A stretch of DNA of 18,129 nucleotides from CAYUQT01 sp964596165. GTDB taxonomy: Bacteria > Planctomycetota > Phycisphaerae > UBA1845 > JAFGLZ01. The stretch covers positions 1 to 18,129 of the forward strand of contig CAZQTW010000095.1 of the NCBI GenBank assembly GCA_964596165.1, in the 5' to 3' direction. This document shows positions 8,609 through 14,350 of this stretch, piece by piece. The notes below the pieces were generated by a model. That model worked only from the letters and a program-made list of their open reading frames with translations. It was not told the DNA's origin and did not search any database. Within the stretch, counting starts at the first letter, position 1. Every line of letters begins with the position of its first letter. A program made the position numbers and the translations under genes.

Positions 8609-8665
8609 TTAACTCAAACTCAACCACGTCTTAACACAACCCTAACAGAGAACTAGTAGTTTACT
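8609..8665 (+). promoter_or_regulatory. Candidate PHO box (four direct repeats, 11-bp spacing) and promoter of the pst-pho operon
   Basis: Four related hexamers occur at exact 11-bp steps: TTAACT (8609-8614), TCAACC (8620-8625), TTAACA (8631-8636) and CTAACA (8642-8647), each separated by five bases. PhoB/PhoP family regulators bind direct repeats with this helical spacing, and the TTAACA-N5-TTAACA form resembles the Bacillus PhoP box. A weak -10 candidate, TAGTTT (8657-8662), lies about 10 bp after the last repeat, the usual distance in Pho-activated promoters. The site precedes pstS by about 60 nt, and the operon encodes its own PhoB and PhoR, so autoactivation under phosphate limitation is the natural reading. 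The repeats are seen directly; binding is inferred and the -10 is uncertain. Confidence 0.75.
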
Positions 8666-8705
8666 GAGGGGATCTGAGTAAACCTCTAATTGGAGGATGG
8701 AACCG

Positions 8706-9530
8706 ATGAGTATCATATCTTCTTACTCTCACGTGTCCCGTAGTCTGCTTTGCCTCGCTCTAGGTGCGGTCTGGCTGCCGTGCGTCGGCTGTGGCCGCGA
8801 AGACGCAGGAACGGTCAACGTAATCGGGTCGACTTCTATTCTCCCGTTCGCAGAACACTTGGCACAGGAGTACGGCAAGAAGTATCCGGGTGAGCGGGTG
8901 GAGGTACAGGGGGGTGGGTCAACAGCGGGGCTCAAGGCTGTCGCGGACGGCCTGGCGCAGATTGGCACATGCTCTCGTGCGCTCACCGACGAGGAGGCCA
9001 AGCAATTCACGCCGATTGTGATAGCGCGCGATGGTGTCGCCATCATTGTCCACAACGCGAATCCGATTACCGGCTTGACCCTTTCGCAACTCCGGGATGT
9101 GTTCAGCGGAAAGATCACGAACTGGAAGGAGATCGGCGGAAAGGACGAGCCTCTCCGAGTGATTACGCGGGAAGAGGGCTCCGGTACGCGAGAAAGCTTC
9201 GTGCATCTAGTGATGGGCAGCGAGAAGATCTCCCGCGGGGCACTGGTCCAGGAATCCAACGGAGCCGTCAAGGAGTTGGTGAAGGGTAATCCCGGGGCTA
9301 TCGGTTATATGTCGCTTGGACTGGTCGGGAAGGAACTCAAGGCCCTCCGTGTGGATGGTGCGGAGCCGAAGGCGGACAACGTGCTGAATGGGACGTACAA
9401 GCTTGCGCGTCCGCTCCTATTCGTCACCAAGGGTACCCCCAGTCCAAAGGCTCAGAAGTTCATCGACTTCGTACTCTCACCGGAGAGCCAGAAGATTCTG
9501 GAATCCGAGGGACTAATCAGGGCGAAATGA
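8706..9530 (+). CDS. pstS: Phosphate-binding lipoprotein PstS
   Basis: This is the periplasmic phosphate receptor that delivers phosphate to the PstC/PstA channel. ATG 8706 is preferred over ATG 8697, because GGAGG at 8692-8696 touches the first but lies nine bases before the second. A lipoprotein-type signal (MSIISSYSHVSRSLLCLALG and onward) ends in PCVGC, with the likely lipid Cys at 29; Cys at the -3 position is a slightly unusual lipobox. Phosphate-binding loops are visible: GSTSILPF (41-48), GGGSTAG with Ser72-Thr73, and EEGSGTRESF with Ser159, Gly160, Thr161 and Arg162. The 274-aa length fits compact PstS proteins. The stop overlaps the pstC start as ATGA, giving translational coupling. 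The upstream PHO box predicts strong induction when phosphate is scarce. Confidence 0.95.
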   Translation: MSIISSYSHVSRSLLCLALGAVWLPCVGCGREDAGTVNVIGSTSILPFAEHLAQEYGKKYPGERVEVQGGGSTAGLKAVADGLAQIGTCSRALTDEEAKQFTPIVIARDGVAIIVHNANPITGLTLSQLRDVFSGKITNWKEIGGKDEPLRVITREEGSGTRESFVHLVMGSEKISRGALVQESNGAVKELVKGNPGAIGYMSLGLVGKELKALRVDGAEPKADNVLNGTYKLARPLLFVTKGTPSPKAQKFIDFVLSPESQKILESEGLIRAK

Positions 9531-10387
9531 AGCAAGACACGATCATCAAGACGATCCTGATGATCATCGCCTTCTCCGCTATTCTGGGGTTGGCGATCAT
9601 CACCGTCTTCATCTTCAAGGAAGGTGTACCGATCATTGTTCGGGTCGGGGGGCGGGACTTCTTCCTTTCGACCAACTGGGCGCCCAGGGAAGGACACTTC
9701 GGCATCTTCTCGATGATCGTCGGATCGCTGGCGGTCACATTCGGCGCAATGGTCATCGGCATGGTCTTCAGCCTGGGATTGGCCATCGTGCTGACTCAGT
9801 TCTCGCCGCCCAGATTGACCGCAGTACTGAAGCCCGTCATCGAATTACTGGCCGGTATCCCTTCGGTGGTCTACGGGTTCATGGGTGTGGTCACACTGGT
9901 CCCGCTCATCCGCGTTCATCTGGGCGGGCCGGGCCTCTCCGTCCTGGCCGCCTCGATCGTCCTCGGAATCATGGTATTGCCCACAGTGACCAGCATCGCG
10001 GTAGATGCACTAAATGCCGTGCCCAGGGCCTACTGGGAAGGATCGATAGCACTGGGGGCCACCCGATGGCAGACCACGCACATGGTCATGCTCAAGGCGG
10101 CGCGGTCGGGAATAGTTGCCGCCATCATTTTGGGCATGGGGCGTGCCGTCGGCGAGACGATGGCCGTGATCATGGTGGCCGGCAACCCGCCATCAATCCC
10201 TCACAGCCTGCTCGATCCTGTCCGCACGCTGACGGCCAGCATCGCGCTGGAGATGAGCTATGCTTCCGGCGAACACCGCCAGGCGCTCTTTGCCACGGGC
10301 GTTACGCTGTTCGTGTTCATCATGGCGCTGAACAGTGTTGCCCTGGTTGTTTCTCGCCGTGGATCGAAGGGAATGGGTTCGAGATGA
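9527..10387 (+). CDS. pstC: Phosphate ABC transporter permease PstC
   Basis: One of the two inner-membrane subunits forming the phosphate channel. The 286-aa protein has about six membrane segments, beginning with residues 7-30 (IKTILMIIAFSAILGLAIITVF region). The family motif LAGIPSVVYGFMG is present, as is a cytoplasmic EAA-type loop (about 170-190; EGSIALGATRWQTTH) that docks onto an ATPase, followed by the canonical GRAVGET. ATG 9527 overlaps the pstS stop by four bases (ATGA), and its own stop overlaps pstA in the same way, so PstS, PstC and PstA are probably made in coupled fashion. PstC is told from PstA by order and by the VLKPVIELLAGIPSVVYGF form. Confidence 0.94.
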   Translation: MKQDTIIKTILMIIAFSAILGLAIITVFIFKEGVPIIVRVGGRDFFLSTNWAPREGHFGIFSMIVGSLAVTFGAMVIGMVFSLGLAIVLTQFSPPRLTAVLKPVIELLAGIPSVVYGFMGVVTLVPLIRVHLGGPGLSVLAASIVLGIMVLPTVTSIAVDALNAVPRAYWEGSIALGATRWQTTHMVMLKAARSGIVAAIILGMGRAVGETMAVIMVAGNPPSIPHSLLDPVRTLTASIALEMSYASGEHRQALFATGVTLFVFIMALNSVALVVSRRGSKGMGSR

Positions 10388-11229
10388 GGCTCTCTCCGGT
10401 TGCTGCCGAGCGAGTCGTTCTGATCGCCCTGTGGACATTCGCGGCGATTACCGTTGGCGTGTTGGTTTTCATCATTGCGTTCATCCTTGCCCACGGCCTA
10501 CCACACGTGACCTTGCGGTTCCTTACCGGGTCGCCGGAAAGCATGGGCCGAGAGGGCGGCATACTCCCGATGATTGTTGCAACCGGGATGGTGGCCGGCC
10601 TTGCCGTGCTGATCGCCGCCCCAATCGGCGTGGCGACCGCCATCTACCTGACCGAATACACCCGAGAAAGCCGCATCACCGCCGTGATCCGCTTCGGTGC
10701 CGACTGCCTGGCTGGTATCCCGTCGATCATTTACGGCCTTTTCGGTTTTGTCTTCTTCGCCATCACCTTGGGCATGGGGCTTTCGGTCATCTCGGGGGCC
10801 CTGACCCTGTCGCTGATGGTGCTCCCGACCATCATCCGCACGAGCGAAGAGGCGATCCGGGCCGTTCCCTATGCCTACCGCGAAGTCAGCTACGGCTTGG
10901 GCAGCACCCGTTGGCAGATGGTCACGCACGTGGTCCTCCGATCGGCCCTGCCAGGCATCGCGACCGGTATCGTTCTATCGGTAGCTCGATGCATAGAGGA
11001 GACAGCGGTGGTGATGCTTACCGCAGGGTCCGCCCTCGGAATGCCAAAGTCCGTTTTCGACCCCTGCCGGACCCTGTCACTCCACTTCTACATCCTCTCG
11101 CGTGAGGGAATCTCCATGCCCATGGCCTACGCCACGGCATCCGTGCTGGTGATTACCGTTCTGGGAGTCAACCTGGTAGCTTATTGGCTGATGCGAAGGT
11201 TTGCGGCCGGGGGTGGAACTCGTGGCTGA
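10384..11229 (+). CDS. pstA: Phosphate ABC transporter permease PstA
   Basis: The partner of PstC in the phosphate channel. ATG 10384 overlaps the pstC stop (ATGA). The frame is open far upstream inside pstC, but that part does not resemble a permease. The 281-aa product has about six membrane segments, the motif CLAGIPSIIYGLFGF, LMVLPTIIRTSEEAIRAVP and an EAA-type loop YREVSYGLGSTRWQ (around residue 167) for ATPase contact. Where the family normally has RAIGET after this loop, the protein reads ARCIEET (Glu205 in place of Gly), a change worth noting because the neighbouring ATPases are also unusual. The last 8 nt overlap pstB1. Confidence 0.94.
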   Translation: MRLSPVAAERVVLIALWTFAAITVGVLVFIIAFILAHGLPHVTLRFLTGSPESMGREGGILPMIVATGMVAGLAVLIAAPIGVATAIYLTEYTRESRITAVIRFGADCLAGIPSIIYGLFGFVFFAITLGMGLSVISGALTLSLMVLPTIIRTSEEAIRAVPYAYREVSYGLGSTRWQMVTHVVLRSALPGIATGIVLSVARCIEETAVVMLTAGSALGMPKSVFDPCRTLSLHFYILSREGISMPMAYATASVLVITVLGVNLVAYWLMRRFAAGGGTRG

Positions 11230-11992
11230 AGCCGGTAGCCTGCCCAAGATCGAAGTGCGCGATCTCACCGCCAGCTTCAACGGTGAGCCGGTGCTGAAAA
11301 GCCTCAACCTGCACGTTCTACCGTGTGAGCGACTGGCGATCATCGGGCCTGCCAGCAGCGGAAAAACCACCTTTCTACGCTGCCTTAACCGCCTGAATGA
11401 CCTGACTCGCGGGTTCGCGCTCAGCGGAATGATCCTGCTCGACGGCCAGGACATCTACGCCTCGGGGATGGATGTTTCCACACTCCGGAGACGGATCGGC
11501 ATGGTCTACGCCGTGCCGGTACCGTTGCCCTGGTCCATCTATGATAACCTTGTTTACGGTCTAAAGCTGGCTGGAGTAAAGGATCGGACGACGCAGAGGG
11601 ATCGCATTGAGGCGGCGCTGAGGGGCTTTGCGTTGTGGGACGAGGTCAAGGATCGCCTGAACGAGCCTGCTCACAACCTGTCGGGAGGTCAACAACAGCG
11701 CCTGTGTCTTGCCCGGGTACTGGCCCTTCAGCCGGAGGTGTTGATTCTTGACGAGCCCTGTTCCGGTCTGGATCCCATCTCGACGGGTAAGATCGAAGAC
11801 TCGCTGGCTGAGTTGAAGGCGAATCATTCTATTGTCCTGGTGACGAATAATACGAAGCAGGCGGCCCGGGCGTCGGACCGGACGGCGTTCCTTCTCATGG
11901 GTGAACTCGTGGAGATCGGGCCGACTTCACAACTGTTCACCGCACCGAAGGACAGGCGGACCAACGATTACTTGGTGGGCCAATTCGGGTAG
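11222..11992 (+). CDS. pstB: Phosphate ABC transporter ATPase PstB, first copy (Q-loop and switch-His variant)
   Basis: ATP-binding subunit of the Pst importer, 256 aa from GTG 11222, chosen for the GGGTGG just upstream; GTG 11213 and TTG 11201 are alternatives. Walker A is GPASSGKTT with Lys48, the signature LSGGQQQR is intact (Ser154), Walker B is LILDEP with the catalytic Glu kept, and the D-loop is SGLDP. Two catalytic positions are lost: the Q-loop, normally MVFQRPNPFP, reads MVYAVPVPLP with Ala97 in place of Gln; and the switch His, normally VTHN, reads VTNN with Asn209. The A-loop aromatic is Phe rather than the usual Tyr. Such a subunit should bind ATP but hydrolyse it poorly at its own Walker site, while still lending a good signature to a partner. 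The second PstB, nine bases downstream, has the opposite pattern, which argues for a heterodimer. Confidence 0.93.
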   Translation: MAEAGSLPKIEVRDLTASFNGEPVLKSLNLHVLPCERLAIIGPASSGKTTFLRCLNRLNDLTRGFALSGMILLDGQDIYASGMDVSTLRRRIGMVYAVPVPLPWSIYDNLVYGLKLAGVKDRTTQRDRIEAALRGFALWDEVKDRLNEPAHNLSGGQQQRLCLARVLALQPEVLILDEPCSGLDPISTGKIEDSLAELKANHSIVLVTNNTKQAARASDRTAFLLMGELVEIGPTSQLFTAPKDRRTNDYLVGQFG

Positions 11993-12001
11993 GGCCGGAC
12001 C

Positions 12002-12757
12002 GTGGAGTACAAGATACAGGCGAAAGGGCTCAGTCTTTTCTATGGTGACTTCCATGCCCTCAAGGACGTCACGCTTGCGGTCCGGCCGCGGATGATCACG
12101 GCGATCATCGGTCCGTCCGGCTGCGGAAAGTCCACGCTGCTGCGTTGCTTCAATCGCATGAACGATCTGATCAAGAGCGTGCGCGTGACGGGACAGATCC
12201 TTCTCGATGGGGAGGAGATCCTTTCTCCATCCGTCAGCCTGACGCAACTTCGCCGGCGGGTCGGGATGGTATTTCAGCGTCCGAATCCGTTTCCGTTATC
12301 GGTTTTCGACAACGTCGCCTACGGGCCCCGCGTCCACGGGGTCAAGGATATGGCCGAACTGCACGGAAGAGTAGAACGTAGCCTCCGCGCAACATGGCTT
12401 TGGGACGAGCTTAAGGACAGGCTCGACTTCCCCGCACTGGGGCTTTCACCGGAACAGCAACAGCGGCTGTGCATATCCCGCCTCGTTGCGGTCGAGCCGG
12501 AGGTGCTTTTGATGGACGAACCCTGTTCGGCCCTGGATCCGATCGCGACGGGCCATATTGAGGAACTGATGCGGAACCTGTCGGAGAGTTACACGATTGT
12601 CATCGTGACACACAATATGCAGCAGGCGGCTCGTGTCTCGAACGAGACGGCCTTCATGTTGCTGGGCGACCTTGTCGAGTTCGGTGAGACGACTCGAATA
12701 TTTGAGAATCCAAAAGACCGAAGGACGGAGGAATATGTTTCCGGCCGATATGGATAG
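12002..12757 (+). CDS. pstB: Phosphate ABC transporter ATPase PstB, second copy (signature-motif variant)
   Basis: A second PstB ATPase of 251 aa starting at GTG 12002, nine bases after the first. It has Walker A GPSGCGKST with Lys43, a canonical Q-loop MVFQRPNPFP with Gln92, Walker B LLMDEP, D-loop SALDP and the switch His204 in VTHNMQQ. The ABC signature, however, reads LSPEQQQR (Pro150-Glu151) instead of LSGGQQQR. Since the signature completes the ATP site of the opposite subunit, this protein should have a competent site only when paired with PstB1, whose LSGGQ is intact. Overall similarity to standard PstB is higher than for the first copy, including the ending EEYVSGRYG. The two copies are clearly diverged, so this is not a recent duplication. 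Confidence 0.94.
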   Translation: MEYKIQAKGLSLFYGDFHALKDVTLAVRPRMITAIIGPSGCGKSTLLRCFNRMNDLIKSVRVTGQILLDGEEILSPSVSLTQLRRRVGMVFQRPNPFPLSVFDNVAYGPRVHGVKDMAELHGRVERSLRATWLWDELKDRLDFPALGLSPEQQQRLCISRLVAVEPEVLLMDEPCSALDPIATGHIEELMRNLSESYTIVIVTHNMQQAARVSNETAFMLLGDLVEFGETTRIFENPKDRRTEEYVSGRYG

Positions 12758-12792
12758 GTAACAAGGGGTGCCTTCGAAAGGACGAGAAGACC

Positions 12793-13512
12793 ATGGCGGT
12801 CCATCTCCACCGTGAGATTGAGAAACTCAAGATGATGATTCTGAACCTTGGCGCGTTCGTCGAACAGAGCGTTCATGGCGCAATTGAGGCCGTGCTCCGG
12901 CGGAACCTTGAATTGGCGAATCGAGTCATTCAGGAAGATAACGAAATCGATGAACTCGAAATCGAGGTGGAGGAGGAATGCCTCAAGTTGCTGGCGCTCT
13001 ACCAGCCGGTGGCCACGGACCTGCGTTTCATCGTCGCTGTTTTGAAGATCAACAGCGACCTGGAACGAATCGGCGACAAATCCGTCAGCATTGCCAAACG
13101 GGCGAGATTCCTCATCGGGCAGGAGCCGATTCAAGTCGAGTTCGATTTCTCAGGCATGGCGAAAAAGGTCCAGGGAATGCTTCGGGAGTCACTCAACGCC
13201 CTGGTGAATATGGACAGTAGCCTGGCACTGGAAGTTCGAACCGCGGACGAGGATGTCGACGAGATGCTCCGCAGGATGAACACGCTGGTCAAGGAGGAGA
13301 TCATCGCGCGTCCGGACATGGCCGATTCGCTGATCGCCTTGTTGGATATCTCACGGCACCTGGAAAGAATCGCGGACCACGCCGCGAATATCGCGGAAGA
13401 TGTTATCTATATGGCCGAGGGCGAGATCGTGCGACACAGATCCTTGGATCGACAGTCCGACGTCTTTCCCAAGGACGGTAACAAGGGGGCTCGCGAAGGA
13501 AATGGGGGTTGA
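12793..13512 (+). CDS. phoU: Phosphate transport regulator PhoU
   Basis: A cytoplasmic helical-bundle protein that links the Pst transporter to the kinase PhoR and holds Pho signalling off when phosphate is ample. ATG 12793 follows AAAGGA (12777-12782). The 239-aa product has the expected two three-helix repeats, each with a metal-cluster motif: DLERIGDKS (Asp89, Glu91, Asp95) and HLERIADHA (Glu191, Asp195). Other family phrases are YQPVATDLRFIVAVLKI and NIAEDVIYMAEGE. A charged 20-residue tail after the second repeat is poorly conserved. It lies 35 nt after the second pstB and is followed by a 145-nt gap, the largest inside the operon. Confidence 0.95.
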   Translation: MAVHLHREIEKLKMMILNLGAFVEQSVHGAIEAVLRRNLELANRVIQEDNEIDELEIEVEEECLKLLALYQPVATDLRFIVAVLKINSDLERIGDKSVSIAKRARFLIGQEPIQVEFDFSGMAKKVQGMLRESLNALVNMDSSLALEVRTADEDVDEMLRRMNTLVKEEIIARPDMADSLIALLDISRHLERIADHAANIAEDVIYMAEGEIVRHRSLDRQSDVFPKDGNKGAREGNGG

Positions 13513-13621
13513 CTTGCCTAAGGGGTATCGTCCGGGGCTCGCTCGACGTGAGCGTGACGGTTTTCCTCGGCGATACCGAGAGGCCGCGAAAGACGGCAGA
13601 AAGCCCCCCCTGAAGATTTAA
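13502..13621 (+). CDS. Possible small basic protein between phoU and phoB
   Basis: An open frame of 39 codons starts at ATG 13502, 11 bases inside the end of phoU, and stops at TAA 13619-13621. AAGGA ends one base before the ATG, which is too close; AAGGGGG near 13483 is 12 bases away. The product would be very basic (about 12 Lys/Arg), starting MGVDLPKGYRPGL and ending GRKPPLKI. No family is recognised. It may be chance, since the same bases also form the inverted repeats described separately. It is listed because it fills most of the only sizeable gap in the operon. Confidence 0.22.
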   Translation: MGVDLPKGYRPGLARRERDGFPRRYREAAKDGRKPPLKI

Positions 13622-13628
13622 TTCAGGG
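13524..13628 (+). other. Structured intercistronic region (inverted repeats) between phoU and phoB
   Basis: Several inverted repeats crowd this gap. CGCTC (13540-13544) pairs with GAGCG (13550-13554); flanking CCG (13532-13534) can pair with CGG (13558-13560), and TTTT follows at 13561-13564, resembling a weak intrinsic terminator. GGTATCGTC (13524-13532) can pair with GGCGATACC (13569-13577) with one G-U pair, enclosing that hairpin. CTCGG (13566-13570) with CCGAG (13576-13580) is an alternative that excludes the previous stem. CCCTGAA (13608-13614) pairs perfectly with TTCAGGG (13622-13628). A role in lowering or tuning phoBR expression relative to pst is inferred, not shown. Confidence 0.4.
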
Positions 13629-13657
13629 CTCGGGGCTCCAATTCGAGGGCAGGAGCC

Positions 13658-14347
13658 ATGGCAGGCAAGAATATCCTTGTGGTTGATGACGAGGAGGACA
13701 TCCTGGAACTGGTCCGCTATAACCTTGGAAAGGCCGGTTATCAGGTGACATGTGCGACATCGGGGGAGGAGGCCTTGAGCGTTGCCCGATCACGGCACCC
13801 GGACTTGGTGGTTCTTGATCTGATGCTTCCCGGTGTGGATGGCCTTGAGGTCTGCAGGCGTCTGAAAGGAGACGCGGTGACGCGACACATCCCCATCGTC
13901 ATGCTCACGGCGAAAGGCGAGGAGCCGGACATCGTGACCGGACTTGAGGTGGGGGCGGACGACTATGTAACCAAGCCTTTCAGCCCACGGGTGTTGGTTG
14001 CCAGGATTCGCGCCGCCCTCCGTCGAAAGTCGGAAATGCCCGTCGAGGAGGAGGAACCCATTCGCGTCGGGGAAATCGTGATTCACCAGGGGCGACACGA
14101 GGTCTTGCTCAAGGACGAACCGGTGAACCTGACGTTCACCGAGTTCGAGATTCTCCGTCTTCTGGCAAAAAGGCCCGGCTGGGTGTACTCACGGTATCAG
14201 ATTGTCGATGCGATACGGGGCGGCGATACTATCGTCACGGACCGATCCGTTGACGTGCATATTGCGTCCTTGAGAAAGAAGCTCGGCTCGTTTGCGGACC
14301 TGATTGAAACGGTCCGGGGCGTCGGCTATCGGCTCCGAAACGAGTAG
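13658..14347 (+). CDS. phoB: Phosphate regulon response regulator PhoB
   Basis: A 229-aa OmpR/PhoB-type regulator. The receiver domain (about 5-120) has the acidic pair Asp10-Asp11, phospho-acceptor Asp54 in VVLDLMLPG, Thr84 in MLTAKG and Lys106 in YVTKPF. The winged-helix DNA-binding domain (about 135-229) shows LTFTEFEILRLLA, SVDVHIASLRKKLG and the final VRGVGYRL. Phosphorylated by PhoR, it should bind the 11-bp repeats before pstS. ATG 13658 has GAGGG about eight bases upstream (13645-13649) and AGGAG only two bases away. phoR begins three bases after its stop. The phosphate role is assigned from the operon, since the sequence alone gives only the subfamily. Confidence 0.93.
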   Translation: MAGKNILVVDDEEDILELVRYNLGKAGYQVTCATSGEEALSVARSRHPDLVVLDLMLPGVDGLEVCRRLKGDAVTRHIPIVMLTAKGEEPDIVTGLEVGADDYVTKPFSPRVLVARIRAALRRKSEMPVEEEEPIRVGEIVIHQGRHEVLLKDEPVNLTFTEFEILRLLAKRPGWVYSRYQIVDAIRGGDTIVTDRSVDVHIASLRKKLGSFADLIETVRGVGYRLRNE

Positions 14348-14350
14348 TTT

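Noticed and set aside
8697..8705. ATG 8697 as the pstS start
   Set aside because: GGAGG abuts this ATG with no spacing; ATG 8706 lies nine bases from it and begins a normal signal peptide.
10066..10383. Upstream extension of the pstA frame by 106 codons
   Set aside because: It overlaps pstC in another frame, reads as low-complexity His/Gly/Arg sequence, and ATG 10384 with ATGA overlap is the expected permease start.
11222..12757. One of the pstB copies being a pseudogene
   Set aside because: Both are full length, keep Walker A, Walker B and D-loop, and their losses are complementary, which is better explained by specialisation than decay.
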